Part shown: piece by piece, positions 16,898-25,839 of the stretch
How positions within the stretch are numbered: position 1 is the stretch's first letter
Layout: every line of letters begins with the position of its first letter
Assembly: GCF_003054045.1 (NCBI RefSeq)
Contig: NZ_QBKH01000001.1
Span: 186,001-250,000 of the forward strand
Direction: 5' to 3'
DNA length: 64,000 nt
Source of the DNA: Sphingobacterium faecium
Lineage (GTDB): Bacteria > Bacteroidota > Bacteroidia > Sphingobacteriales > Sphingobacteriaceae
Program-made: the position numbers and the translations under genes
The notes under the pieces: generated by a model
Seen by the model: the letters and a program-made list of their open reading frames with translations, nothing else
What the model was told of the DNA's origin: nothing
Databases searched by the model: none

Positions 16898-17929
16898 CTC
16901 TTTAGCGAGTTCTATATCGTCTTGATCTACATCTAGAGTATTTTCTTCTTGTTCAATATCAGCAGATCTCTCATATTGCAATTCTGTTAAAATCGGAAAG
17001 TGATCCGAATTGAAGTTATACAACCTTTTCATCCGTTTTAATTTAAAATCCGTGCTACAAAAGATATGATCTAATGGAAAACGCATAAAAAAATGATGTG
17101 CATGAAATGTGTTGAGAAAGAAACGCCCCCTTCTTGGATCTAGTAATTGGCTTGTTTTTAAGAATAGCTCAGTCGTATAGCTCCATGCAACGTCATTCAA
17201 ATCCCCACAAACGATAACTGGTATTTCGGATTTTTCAGCTTCATCTGCAATCATTAAAAGTTCTTTATCTCTTTCCGTTGATCGCGGATTTTCGTTTGGA
17301 ACAGGTGGAGTAGGGTGTACTGCATACAATTGGATGAGTTCACCACTAGGTAAAATTACCTTTGTGTGAATTGAGGGGATATCATCTTCAACTAAAAACC
17401 TGACTTCACTATCTTTTAGTTCCAATTTAGAATACAAAAGCATACCATAGGTATTGTCGATCGGCTTTTCGACACGAAAGGGATATGCATCCGTAGCTTC
17501 TCTTAATTCTTCCATCCATTTATGACTGGTTTCGAGCAAAAGAACAACATCTGCACCTGTCTTTTTAATCTCCGAAATACAACCCTCATAATTGGTATTA
17601 TCCTCAAATACATTGGATATCATAATACTGATCGATTGATCAGGTATATTTTTTTTAGCTCTTAAAATTTGCTTTTTTCCGATTGGAGTAAAGGGTAGAA
17701 TCTGCCTGATCAAATATATAATAGTACCACAAAGTAGGGTAACATAGACGTAGAAAGTGGTTGATTTTTCGCAGAAAATCACTATAAAAACTAAAGATAA
17801 AATCGTCAGTACCAGCTTTTGTAGTCTAGGATATTCAAAAACCCGGAATGTCCAATAATCGTTCCTGATTAAAGGAATAAAACTTATAATGATCAGAATG
17901 GAAGAAAAAATATAAAGAGCTGTGTGCAT
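16880..17929 (-). CDS. Membrane-anchored endonuclease/exonuclease/phosphatase (EEP) family protein
   Basis: 349 aa. Three hydrophobic segments in the first 90 residues (YIFSSILIIISFIPLI, LVLTILSLVFIVIFC, YVYVTLLCGTIIYLI) anchor the catalytic domain. EEP motifs: MISNVFEDN, ADVVLLLETSHKW (metal Glu), LYAVHPTPP (His), VICGDLNDVAWSYTT (GDxN) and NFNSDHFPILTEL (SDH). All catalytic residues are present. The substrate may be a phospholipid, polyphosphoinositide or nucleic acid. The C-terminal tail is very acidic (EQEENTLDVDQDDIELAKEK). Confidence 0.88.
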   Translation of the reverse strand: MHTALYIFSSILIIISFIPLIRNDYWTFRVFEYPRLQKLVLTILSLVFIVIFCEKSTTFYVYVTLLCGTIIYLIRQILPFTPIGKKQILRAKKNIPDQSISIMISNVFEDNTNYEGCISEIKKTGADVVLLLETSHKWMEELREATDAYPFRVEKPIDNTYGMLLYSKLELKDSEVRFLVEDDIPSIHTKVILPSGELIQLYAVHPTPPVPNENPRSTERDKELLMIADEAEKSEIPVIVCGDLNDVAWSYTTELFLKTSQLLDPRRGRFFLNTFHAHHFFMRFPLDHIFCSTDFKLKRMKRLYNFNSDHFPILTELQYERSADIEQEENTLDVDQDDIELAKEKKEKC

Positions 17930-18064
17930 ATGTCATCTATTGTTCGATAAAAATATAAAAATAATCGAGAAAAGATGGTCGGTGCACAATAAAATAGCAA
18001 TTCAGAGGTGCCTTATTAAGGAGATGATAGGATCCATTAATTGCTAATCAAATAATTGATGCAG

Positions 18065-18105
18065 ACCATAAAGGAAAGTTTAAAACATAAAATTTCCTTT
18101 ATGGT
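18065..18105. repeat. Perfect 13-bp inverted repeat downstream of antiporter operon
   Basis: ACCATAAAGGAAA at 18065-18077 and TTTCCTTTATGGT at 18093-18105, 15-nt spacer. It lies 20 nt after the last minus-strand stop codon. Probably a transcript 3'-end hairpin, though no U-tract follows. Confidence 0.6.
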
Positions 18106-18125
18106 GTAACAACGGATGATCACTC

Positions 18126-18344
18126 TTATTCTTCATATAAGCGTTCAACTGCAAAACCATTTTGCTTGAGTTGCAAGGCAATTTCAAAAGCTTGAATATT
18201 GAGAGCTTCCAATTTTAAAATTAATCCATTACTGAGTCTTTTAATTTTAATGTTAACAATATTTGGGATATTCTTTAAAGTTGTCTCTAATTGATGAATC
18301 TTCTCTTCATGAATTAGCATAGTTTCAAAAATGTATATTTCCAT
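18126..18344 (-). CDS. Small protein co-transcribed with CPA2 antiporter
   Basis: 72 aa from ATG at 18344 (MEIYIFETMLIHEEK); an upstream in-frame extension would run into the antiporter gene. It starts 11 nt after the antiporter stop. The pattern HQLETTLKNIPNIVNIKIKRLSNGLILKLEALNIQAFEIALQLKQNGFAVERLYEE predicts a beta-alpha-beta-beta-alpha-beta layout of the ferredoxin/ACT-like type, a fold often used in regulatory or metal-binding modules. There are no Cys pairs. A role linked to the antiporter is an inference. Confidence 0.7.
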   Translation of the reverse strand: MEIYIFETMLIHEEKIHQLETTLKNIPNIVNIKIKRLSNGLILKLEALNIQAFEIALQLKQNGFAVERLYEE

Positions 18345-18355
18345 AACAATAAATA

Positions 18356-20635
18356 TTAAGGTTTTAAAATTAATGTACTCGGGAGTTGTTTTGTCCACTG
18401 TTCTTTTTCAAACGAGATTTGTTTCCATGCTAAGAAACTAATCAGTATAATATCAAATGATGCATATGCGACATCTTGACGATCATCTTCATCTATGATA
18501 TTAATATGGTTAGGAGCTGCATAGTCTAGTGATCGAATAGCTTCCTTAAGTTCTACAGAAGTCTTTATCACTTGATCTTCATCCAAGAAACTTATTTTTA
18601 CATCATTATTTTGAATTAGCTTGTGAATATAAATCAATAAGAAACTATCACTAAGAGTTTTGATAGGTACAAGTATGTTTTTCACGATTTCAGGAAGACC
18701 ACGATCTACCAATATCCCACAAGGGATATGTATAGATTTTAAAAGTGCAGTTGTTTTATCTTCAAATCCACTGTGATTAAACAGACTTTCTTTTCCTGTC
18801 AATGATCCCAATAATCGTTCTGGATTGACCACTTTACTCGTAAATCCGATGATACTCCCAAGGACCGATCCTTCATAAACAGATTGACCAATTCCAGTTA
18901 ATAATAAGTCAAAGTCTTCTTCGTTAGCCATTTTAGCAATATCATCATTGATATTGTCTGTGCCTCTAAAAATAGGCGTATAGGGTTGATCTATTTTTTG
19001 ACTTTCATCGTTTAATAATGAAAAATTATCTCTTTCATATTCTATCGAATTAAACGTATTTAATTCATTCCCTAGAGAAAGATGTAAAGCAGTTACGGTA
19101 CTATTTTCTTTTGATTTTTTCGTGAGCATATTGGCAATGCGAAGCAGGATTTTACCTGAATTAGGATTGCTAAATGAAATTAAAATGTTGTATTTATTTT
19201 TCTTAGATATCAGCTCAGCATTATCTTCTATTTCGGGTTTGAAAAATTTATTAATTAAATCTAGCGCAGGTCCAGTCATAAATGTGGTAATCAAGGCCAT
19301 TAATACCAATATGGCGAACATTTCGTCGGTCAGAACTCCAAGGTCATAGCCTATATTGAGCGCAACTAATTCCATCAACCCCCTGGTATTCATTAATGCT
19401 CCGATGGTGAGACTGCTGTGCCAATTTTGTCCTACAAACCTTGCAGAAAGCGCACTTCCAATAAATTTGCCCACCACAGCAATCAGAACTACCCAAAAAC
19501 ATGTGTGCCAATGTTCAGCTTCATTGAGCAATCCAATCTGGGTACGTAATCCCGTAAATACAAAAAATAGTGGTAAAAGAAGTACTTGTGCTACATCCTC
19601 TACTTTTTCAATAAATATACTTCTAAAGCTCGTGTTATTGGGCATGATTACACCAGCCATAAAAGCCCCAAATAATGCATGGATACCAATAACTTCAGTC
19701 GTCCAGGAAGAGATGAGTAACGTCAGAAAAAATATGCCTACAATAGATTTTCCCAGACGCTCCTTTGTCGTATGCAGGTCTCCAATACGTTGTAGAAAAG
19801 GTTTCACAAATCGGACCATTAAGAAAACATAACCGACGGCAAAAGCAATGGTGTAAACAGCACTGATAACAGATCCTGCTTTCACGATAGCTATGACCGC
19901 TGCCAAAAGGCACCATGCAGTAATATCATCTGCCGCCGCACAGGTAATAGCCATGGAGCCCAATCTTGTCTTACTCATGCCCCTTTCTTGAACAATTCTG
20001 GCGAGTACCGGAAATGCTGTAATACTCATCGATATACCAATAAATAAAGCATATGATAAAAAAGAAACGTTGTCCGGCGCTGTCGATTGAAAGATCACAT
20101 AAGCCAAGCCCATTCCGAGTAGGAATGGAAAAATAATACTAACATGACTAATGACAATAGCATCATGCGCTTTATTTTTTAAAATTTTTAAGTCAAGTTC
20201 CATACCCACTACAAACATAAAAAGGACAAGACCTATTTGGCTAAGTACACCCAAATTACCTAATGAACTAACTGGAAAAAGAAATGAAGATATGTCAGGG
20301 AAATAATTTCCCAGCAGAGAGGGACCTAGCGCTATACCAGCTACAATCTCTCCAATAACTGACGGCTGACCTATTTTTTTAAATAATAAACCAAAAATCC
20401 GAGCAACAAAAATAATGGTTATGATTTGCAGTATGAGGATTGCTAGAGGATAAGAAAGATTTTCATGCAAATGGTCTAAGAAATGTGACCAGGCCGAATG
20501 CATGGGGACATCTGCATTTGAATACGTTTCATTATCAAATCGTGTACCTTGATGGATAATAAAATAGCCAAGCGATATCCCAACTATTAAAATAATCAAG
20601 TAAAAAAACGTGGAGCGGTATTTATTTTTTAACAT
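18356..20635 (-). CDS. Monovalent cation:proton antiporter, CPA2/Kef family
   Basis: 759 aa with ATG at 20635 (MLKNKYRS); a TTG eight codons upstream is less likely. One N-terminal anchor, then a periplasmic stretch, then about 12 membrane segments of the Na/H exchanger domain (residues about 55-450) with IGQPSVIGEIVAGIALGPSLLG, MFVVGMELDLKILK, SITAFPVLARIVQERGM and AAADDITAWCLLA. The C-terminal half (about 485-759) looks like two USP-type nucleotide-binding lobes (NILISFSNPNSGKILLRIAN, LLLTGIGQSVYEGSVLG, ILVPIKTLSDSFLLIYI). No RCK domain. It exports Na+ or K+ across the inner membrane. Confidence 0.92.
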   Translation of the reverse strand: MLKNKYRSTFFYLIILIVGISLGYFIIHQGTRFDNETYSNADVPMHSAWSHFLDHLHENLSYPLAILILQIITIIFVARIFGLLFKKIGQPSVIGEIVAGIALGPSLLGNYFPDISSFLFPVSSLGNLGVLSQIGLVLFMFVVGMELDLKILKNKAHDAIVISHVSIIFPFLLGMGLAYVIFQSTAPDNVSFLSYALFIGISMSITAFPVLARIVQERGMSKTRLGSMAITCAAADDITAWCLLAAVIAIVKAGSVISAVYTIAFAVGYVFLMVRFVKPFLQRIGDLHTTKERLGKSIVGIFFLTLLISSWTTEVIGIHALFGAFMAGVIMPNNTSFRSIFIEKVEDVAQVLLLPLFFVFTGLRTQIGLLNEAEHWHTCFWVVLIAVVGKFIGSALSARFVGQNWHSSLTIGALMNTRGLMELVALNIGYDLGVLTDEMFAILVLMALITTFMTGPALDLINKFFKPEIEDNAELISKKNKYNILISFSNPNSGKILLRIANMLTKKSKENSTVTALHLSLGNELNTFNSIEYERDNFSLLNDESQKIDQPYTPIFRGTDNINDDIAKMANEEDFDLLLTGIGQSVYEGSVLGSIIGFTSKVVNPERLLGSLTGKESLFNHSGFEDKTTALLKSIHIPCGILVDRGLPEIVKNILVPIKTLSDSFLLIYIHKLIQNNDVKISFLDEDQVIKTSVELKEAIRSLDYAAPNHINIIDEDDRQDVAYASFDIILISFLAWKQISFEKEQWTKQLPSTLILKP

Positions 20636-20727
20636 ATATTGTCTTATTGTAAACAACAAGATAATAGCTACAAGTTTCTCTACAAACTTAAATGGTATTT
20701 TTTGTACTGAACAATAAAAAAAATGTA

Positions 20728-21438
20728 CTAAACAACTAGACTGTTAATAAAATGATCCCTGTAGGGTGCAGATAATGTAAGCTTTATCATCGCAGATGTC
20801 CCCTTTATTTTACAAATCACATACTGTGCAGTATACGAAGAGACCGTCGCTAATGCAATCACATTTCGCCTATTGATTCGACAGAATTTTCCAGCAGGTA
20901 AAAGCATCATGATTTCGTCTAAACTTATGTTTTTTGCAAGAATATCAGGTCCGTCAGTCATCTTTATATACTTATCCCTTCTATCATGATCTGCGACTTC
21001 AATGTAAGCAATTTGTGAAGCAGTAATTCGAGTTTTCCCTTGATTGCTATTCAATTCAATGATACCTTCGCTAGATACCGCATTTGCTATAATCCATTTC
21101 ATCGCTTTATCAAAAGCAATTTGCAAGCGATCAGCTTGATAAGGTTTACGTAAATAATCTACAGCATGCAAATCAAATGCATCAGCCGCAAACTCTTTAT
21201 ATGCGGTCGAAAATATAATAGCCTTATTAGGTAAGAGTTTTGCAATATCGAGACCATTAAGATTAGGCATGAGGATATCCATAACACATGTGTTAAAATC
21301 AAGCTTGTCGACCTGGTCTAAAAATTTTTGTGGATTATTAAAACTTTTTACAATTTCGACATCTTTAAAATTACCACATAAAGCCTGAAGGTAGCTTAGT
21401 GAAGGAAGTTCATCATCCAACAATATACATCTAATCAT
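20728..21438 (-). CDS. LytTR-family response regulator
   Basis: 236 aa. The receiver domain has acidic pocket LLDDE, phospho-acceptor D54 in CVMDILMPN, T/S in FSTAY and K in YLRKPY. The C-terminal LytTR DNA-binding domain has SQIAYIEVADHDRRDKYIKMTDG, MLLPAGKFCRINRRNVIALATV. The start overlaps the end of the kinase gene by 8 nt, so the two are translationally coupled. Target genes unknown; the antiporter gene lies 92 nt downstream on the same strand. Confidence 0.93.
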   Translation of the reverse strand: MIRCILLDDELPSLSYLQALCGNFKDVEIVKSFNNPQKFLDQVDKLDFNTCVMDILMPNLNGLDIAKLLPNKAIIFSTAYKEFAADAFDLHAVDYLRKPYQADRLQIAFDKAMKWIIANAVSSEGIIELNSNQGKTRITASQIAYIEVADHDRRDKYIKMTDGPDILAKNISLDEIMMLLPAGKFCRINRRNVIALATVSSYTAQYVICKIKGTSAMIKLTLSAPYRDHFINSLVV

Positions 21439-22147
21439 TCTTATACAGTTTTATTTTTACTGTTACGGTGTAAATATCTTCTTTTTGTTCTGTGTTTAAA
21501 CTATAATCTTCACCGTAAATACTTTTTAATCGTTGTACAAATGTTTTGTTTCCTAAACCACCTAAAGTAGTCGTTGTACGTTGTTTTGACTGGATACGAT
21601 TAGATACGGTCAGATAAAAATAATCTTCAACAACTTCAAAAACAACAGAGATATAACTATTTTCATTTTGAACATCGGCATGTTTAAACGCATTTTCGAT
21701 TGGATTGATGGTCATAAAAGGCGCTATCAGCATATCTCCAGCTTCAGGGCTAATTTTTTTTCGAATATGCAAATCAAATAAAGGGCTGATTTTAAGTTTG
21801 TTGATCTCAATCAGATTTTGAGCAAAAGCAATTTCATCCTTTAGTTTAACAAATGTACCATCTGTTTCATAAAGAATATAATCCAGTACATTGGATAACT
21901 TATCGAGAGCATGATAACTTTGATAGGCATGTGATTGAATTGCGTTTAATGCATTTTTTAATAAATGTGGATCTAACTTATAAATGGTCGTTTCCGCTGG
22001 AAGCGAAATACTATTTACATCGCGATTCTGTTTAGTGAGCAATTCATTTTGGCGTTTCAAAATTCGGATTTTCCAATATAAAAATACAGTCAATAGCACA
22101 AGAACTAAGAATGCAAGAAATAATAAACTATAATAAAAATTGAGCAT
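21431..22147 (-). CDS. LytS/YehU-type sensor histidine kinase
   Basis: 238 aa. A single N-terminal membrane segment (LLFLAFLVLVLLTVFLYW) is followed by a short coiled stretch. The His_kinase domain starts at KLDPHLLKNALNAIQ, where the phosphorylated His is in the PHLLKNALN motif. The HATPase part has N-box MTINPIENAFKHAD, and a G box GGLGNKTFVQRLKSIYG. No periplasmic sensor is present, so the signal may be intramembrane or from a partner. Couples to the LytTR regulator downstream. Confidence 0.92.
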   Translation of the reverse strand: MLNFYYSLLFLAFLVLVLLTVFLYWKIRILKRQNELLTKQNRDVNSISLPAETTIYKLDPHLLKNALNAIQSHAYQSYHALDKLSNVLDYILYETDGTFVKLKDEIAFAQNLIEINKLKISPLFDLHIRKKISPEAGDMLIAPFMTINPIENAFKHADVQNENSYISVVFEVVEDYFYLTVSNRIQSKQRTTTTLGGLGNKTFVQRLKSIYGEDYSLNTEQKEDIYTVTVKIKLYKND

Positions 22148-22245
22148 ACTAACTTTATTTTACCTCGAATATAGCAATTTTCTAAAAAGACATTGGATTT
22201 TCTGGATTTCAGTTGAAAATTGAAATCGCCAATTGGATCGTTTTA

Positions 22246-22282
22246 AAACAAGAAAAGCTCATCTTTTGGATGAGCTTTCTTG
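22246..22282 (-). terminator. Terminator of tRNA pair, copy 1
   Basis: CAAGAAAGCTCATC / GATGAGCTTTTCTTG on the minus strand with a short A-rich loop, one-base bulge, followed by TTTTA. The same structure follows all three tRNA pairs. Confidence 0.85.
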
Positions 22283-22367
22283 TACCTAGGGCGGGAATCG
22301 AACCCGCACTTCCTTAACGGAAACAGGATTTTAAGTCCTGCGTGTCTACCAGTTCCACCACCTAGGC
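22283..22367 (-). tRNA. tRNA-Leu(TAA), copy 1
   Basis: 85-nt class II tRNA on the minus strand: acceptor GCCTAGG / CCTAGGT, discriminator A, anticodon stem CAGGA-CTTAAAA-TCCTG with anticodon TAA, long variable arm, T loop TTCGATT. CCA not encoded. Identical to copies 2 and 3. Confidence 0.96.
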
Positions 22368-22381
22368 AGGTGATCTTAATG

Positions 22382-22457
22382 TGGAGCGAAAAACGAGATT
22401 CGAACTCGCGACCCCAACCTTGGCAAGGTTGTGCTCTACCAGCTGAGCTATTTTCGC
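22382..22457 (-). tRNA. tRNA-Gly(GCC), copy 1
   Basis: 76 nt including an encoded 3' CCA. Acceptor GCGAAAA / TTTTCGC, discriminator T, anticodon arm CAACC-TTGCCAA-GGTTG with anticodon GCC, T loop TTCGAAT. It precedes tRNA-Leu in the transcript. Confidence 0.96.
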
Positions 22458-22497
22458 ATTGCTAACAGTCAACAAGTTGTTTTCTGTTTTGGTGATG

Positions 22498-22527
22498 CAA
22501 ATATACGGTGATTTTCCTAAAATCAAA
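22498..22527 (-). promoter_or_regulatory. Promoter of tRNA pair, copy 1
   Basis: Minus strand: TTTG, 18-nt spacer, TATATTTG, an exact match to the Bacteroidota consensus. 40 nt upstream of tRNA-Gly. Confidence 0.8.
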
Positions 22528-22804
22528 ATTTGAAATCATCATTTTTTGATAATTATATGTAATCGCCTCAAATATTGCATCTTATTTTTTACTGTAAAAT
22601 AAAATCAGGGAAAGTGTTGAACTATAAACATGATTATGGATCATATAATCTAAGCAACGGAATATTATGTTATACATCATCAGCAGATGCTAAGGAAATA
22701 TTTAAACGTTTGGATAGTCCAATTTAAATTAGGAAATCTTGATTTATAACAGGTGTACCATACATCATATCCTAGTTAAAACGAGTCTATCCGAAAAGAG
22801 TTTA
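22528..22804. other. Spacer between tRNA copies 1 and 2; no certain gene
   Basis: AT-rich. The plus strand holds a short frame ending at 22726 (from GTG 22614, about 37 codons; its end reads SADAKEIFKRLDSPI), without an ATG start, promoter or neighbour to support it. It may be a gene remnant or chance. Nothing else is apparent. Confidence 0.4.
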
Positions 22805-22840
22805 TACAAGAAAAGCTCATCTTTTGGATGAGCTTTCTTG
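22805..22840 (-). terminator. Terminator of tRNA pair, copy 2
   Basis: Same hairpin as copy 1 (CAAGAAAGCTCATC / GATGAGCTTTTCTTG). Confidence 0.83.
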
Positions 22841-22925
22841 TACCTAGGGCGGGAATCGAACCCGCACTTCCTTAACGGAAACAGGATTTTAAGTCCTGCG
22901 TGTCTACCAGTTCCACCACCTAGGC
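22841..22925 (-). tRNA. tRNA-Leu(TAA), copy 2
   Basis: Base-for-base identical to the tRNA-Leu(TAA) at 22283-22367; anticodon TAA in CTTAAAA. Confidence 0.96.
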
Positions 22926-22938
22926 AAGGTGTATTAAG

Positions 22939-23014
22939 TGGAGCGAAAAACGAGATTCGAACTCGCGACCCCAACCTTGGCAAGGTTGTGCTCTACCAGC
23001 TGAGCTATTTTCGC
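22939..23014 (-). tRNA. tRNA-Gly(GCC), copy 2
   Basis: Identical to copy 1, with encoded CCA. The linker to tRNA-Leu is shortened to 13 nt (AAGGTGTATTAAG region) against 14 nt in the other copies. Confidence 0.96.
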
Positions 23015-23025
23015 TTTTGATACTG

Positions 23026-23055
23026 CAAATATAGGTAGATTATAGAGACTACAAA
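23026..23055 (-). promoter_or_regulatory. Promoter of tRNA pair, copy 2
   Basis: Minus strand TTTG, 18-nt spacer, TATATTTG. The leader here is only 11 nt before tRNA-Gly, unlike copies 1 and 3 with about 40 nt. Confidence 0.8.
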
Positions 23056-23212
23056 ATGTTTTTTTATAGCTAAAGCGTAATTCCCTCAAATGAAGCGAGA
23101 TAAATTTTAGTCGTTTTTAAAGTAGGAGACCTTTGGACTCAAATTTAATATCAAATACCCATTGCTGTCTGTAATCTATGATAGCCATCTTATTTTTCTA
23201 ATGTCCAAAATT

Positions 23213-23923
23213 TTAAAATTCAATTGTTGTGAATCGCCATAGGTAGGTGTCGACAAGTGTCAGTTTGTTGAAATCGACAGGAAGATCCGTTACTATTTTC
23301 AGTACCTGCATAGCCATCATACTACCAATAATACCTGGAAGCGGACCTAATACGCCGTATTGGTCACAAGTTGGTATATCTTCCGGATGCGGAGGCTCAG
23401 GAAATAAATCTCGAAGTTGCTTACTACCTTTATAATTAAAAACCGCCATTTGCCCTTCAAAAGCAAAGATACTTCCATAAACTAATGCCTTTTGAGCACG
23501 TGAGCAAGCATCATTGACAAGATATCTAGTGTTAAAATTATCTGAACCATCGACCACAACATCATATGCCGCAATGATACCATCTACATTGTCAGTACTA
23601 ATTTTTGTCATTAAGCTGGTCACCTTGATGGAAGAATTTAGTTCTTCAATATAAGCAGACGCACTTTTTACTTTGTCTACATGTATGCTTTTTTCGGCGT
23701 GAATAACTTGTCTATTGAGATTATGGATTTCGACATGATCAAAATCAACAATCCCTATATTTCCAATACCAGCCGCCGCAAGATATTGAAGTACGGGTGA
23801 ACCCAATCCACCTGCACCAATGACCAATACTTTTGCCGCCATGATTTTTTGTTGCCCCTCGATACCGATTTCATTAATAAAAATTTGGCGGGAGTATCGA
23901 TCAAAAGCACTATGTTGTTCCAT
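23213..23923 (-). CDS. thiF: ThiF: sulfur carrier protein ThiS adenylyltransferase (HesA/MoeB/ThiF family)
   Basis: 236 aa, E1-like enzyme. RYSRQIFINEIGIEGQQKIMAAKVLVIGAGGLGSPVLQYLAAAGIG is the ATP-binding Rossmann start, FDHVEIHNLNRQVIH and DGSDNFNTRYLVNDAC follow, including the conserved catalytic Asp. It adenylates the C-terminal GG of ThiS. Only the sequence CDQYGVLGPLPGIIGSMMAMQVLKI remains of the C-terminal part; the zinc CxxC pair typical of MoeB/ThiF is not clearly present. Last gene of the thiamin operon, 20 nt after thiH. Confidence 0.9.
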   Translation of the reverse strand: MEQHSAFDRYSRQIFINEIGIEGQQKIMAAKVLVIGAGGLGSPVLQYLAAAGIGNIGIVDFDHVEIHNLNRQVIHAEKSIHVDKVKSASAYIEELNSSIKVTSLMTKISTDNVDGIIAAYDVVVDGSDNFNTRYLVNDACSRAQKALVYGSIFAFEGQMAVFNYKGSKQLRDLFPEPPHPEDIPTCDQYGVLGPLPGIIGSMMAMQVLKIVTDLPVDFNKLTLVDTYLWRFTTIEF

Positions 23924-23943
23924 GTAATAGAAAATTTAAATTG

Positions 23944-25062
23944 TTATCCCGAGTAGCTTATGTCCCAATCTTTCATGATAGGGTCGTATCCAGCTTTTTT
24001 AATGATATTTTGGATAGTTTCCATACTTCGTTCATCACTGATTTCAAATTGTTCGAGCGATTGGGGATCGACAACATAGCCACCAGGATTTGTTTTTGAA
24101 GCGGCACTCATGCTCGTCACACCGATAGGAATAATATGATCCCTAAATTTTTCACGTTCACGTGTAGATATGGAAATTTCAAGATTTTCATTCCATAGGC
24201 GATACGCGCATATTAATTGGAGCAAATCCCGATCTTCCATGATAAAGTTAGGCGTTGATACCCCTTCAGCAGGACGTAGCCGTGGAAATGAAACCGAATA
24301 TTTTGTACGCCAATATTGCTTCTCTAGATAGTCAATATGTAATGCGTTAAAAAAACTATCCACACGCCAATCTTCAAGACCTAACAGTACCCCTAATCCG
24401 ATTTTATGAATACCTGCTTGACCGATACGGTCGGGAGTATCCAAGCGATATTCAAAATTGGATTTCTTACCCTTTGGGTGATAGGTTTTATAGACCTTTT
24501 GATGATAGGTTTCTTGATAGACAAGTACAGAATGGACTCCCTCATTATGCAAAATGAGATATTCCTCTGATGTTAAAGGTTGTACTTCAATGGATATCTG
24601 CGCAAAATAAGGTTTCAGTAACTGGATAGCATTCTTAAAATAACTGATCTCTACGGTTTTATTTGCTTCTCCGCTCACCAGTAATACATGATTGACCCCC
24701 ATCGATTTTAGTGCCATCGCCTCCAACAATAATTCGCTATTGGAGAGTGTTTTTCGTTTGATTTTATTATCCATACTAAATCCACAATACGTACAGATAT
24801 TTTGACATTCATTACTCAGATATAAAGGAGCATATAATTGTATTGTTTTACCAAATCTGCGTTGTGTGACCTGTTGAGTCAGTCGTGCCATCTCCTCCAA
24901 TTCGGTTGTCGCCGCAGGAGATATCAAGGCAAGAAAATCGTCTAAATTTCTTTTTTCCTTCCGAAGACTTTTTCTGACATCATCAATTGTTTTATGGTAT
25001 ATTTTTTCCTTAATATCATGCCAGTTATATTGTGTAAATAGTTGTTGAAACGTTTGCATCAT
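23944..25062 (-). CDS. thiH: 2-iminoacetate synthase ThiH (radical SAM)
   Basis: 372 aa. It cleaves tyrosine to dehydroglycine for the thiazole ring. The radical-SAM cluster motif is C86-x3-C90-x2-C93 (NECQNICTYCGF), followed by LLVSGEANKTVEISY. The C-terminal BATS-like region has FPRLRPAEG and ISTREREKFRDHIIPIGVTSMSAASKTNPGGY, typical of ThiH. Start ATG at 25062, 6 nt after thiG. Works with ThiG, ThiF and ThiS. Confidence 0.96.
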   Translation of the reverse strand: MMQTFQQLFTQYNWHDIKEKIYHKTIDDVRKSLRKEKRNLDDFLALISPAATTELEEMARLTQQVTQRRFGKTIQLYAPLYLSNECQNICTYCGFSMDNKIKRKTLSNSELLLEAMALKSMGVNHVLLVSGEANKTVEISYFKNAIQLLKPYFAQISIEVQPLTSEEYLILHNEGVHSVLVYQETYHQKVYKTYHPKGKKSNFEYRLDTPDRIGQAGIHKIGLGVLLGLEDWRVDSFFNALHIDYLEKQYWRTKYSVSFPRLRPAEGVSTPNFIMEDRDLLQLICAYRLWNENLEISISTREREKFRDHIIPIGVTSMSAASKTNPGGYVVDPQSLEQFEISDERSMETIQNIIKKAGYDPIMKDWDISYSG

Positions 25063-25068
25063 GATAGT

Positions 25069-25839
25069 TTAATCGATTAAAAATGAGGTTAGAGGACTAG
25101 ATGCTATCGCCCGATTTTCCACCCCGCCTAGTCCAGCATGATAGGCTTTTCTTCCTGCGATCACGGCTTCTTTAAATGCTTCAGCCATTTTCACAGGATA
25201 TGTTGCCGTAGCGATTGCTGTATTGACTAGTACGGCATCGGCACCAATTTCCATTGCTTTTGCAGCATCAGATGGTGTGCCTATACCAGCATCTACGATG
25301 ACAGGTACTTGGCTTTGGGCAATAATCATTTCTAAAAAATCTATAGTGCGTAATCCCTTATTACTCCCTATAGGCGCTGCTAATGGCATGACTGCCGCCG
25401 TTCCAACTTCCTCTAGACGTTTACAAAGCACGGGGTCGGCATGTATATAGGGTAGTACAATAAAACCTAGTTTTGCCAACTGTTCAGTAGCTAATAGCGT
25501 TTCAATAGGATCAGGCATGAGGTAACGGGAATCCGGGTGGATCTCCAATTTTACCCAGTTGGTTTCCAAAGCTTCCCGAGCAAGTTGTGCCGCCAATATA
25601 GCTTCCTTAGCATTACGCGCTCCCGAAGTATTTGGCAACAAATGTACTGCTGGAATCTGTAATGCTTCTAAAAATGCATCCGAGAAAGACTGATGATCCA
25701 ACCGTTTTAAAGCCATGGTAACCATTTCAGAACCCGATGCAATCAAAGATTCTTGCATTTGATTGAGGTGTCCAAACTTTCCTGTTCCTAAGAAAAGTCG
25801 AGATTTAAAGATGCGATCTGCTATTTTTAAAGTATCCAT
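25069..25839 (-). CDS. thiG: Thiazole synthase ThiG
   Basis: 256 aa TIM barrel that condenses DXP, dehydroglycine and ThiS-thiocarboxylate. Marks: [44 protein letters not shown] (Schiff-base Lys), [47 protein letters not shown]. It overlaps thiE by 13 nt at its start, which indicates translational coupling. Confidence 0.97.
   Translation of the reverse strand: MDTLKIADRIFKSRLFLGTGKFGHLNQMQESLIASGSEMVTMALKRLDHQSFSDAFLEALQIPAVHLLPNTSGARNAKEAILAAQLAREALETNWVKLEIHPDSRYLMPDPIETLLATEQLAKLGFIVLPYIHADPVLCKRLEEVGTAAVMPLAAPIGSNKGLRTIDFLEMIIAQSQVPVIVDAGIGTPSDAAKAMEIGADAVLVNTAIATATYPVKMAEAFKEAVIAGRKAYHAGLGGVENRAIASSPLTSFLID

Noticed and set aside
22280..23020. Near-identical 60-61 aa frames (MYLGRESNPHFLNG...) repeated at 22280, 22838 and 30505
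   Set aside because: They lie across tRNA-Leu and tRNA-Gly on the opposite strand and repeat only because the tRNAs do; no promoter or start context supports a protein.
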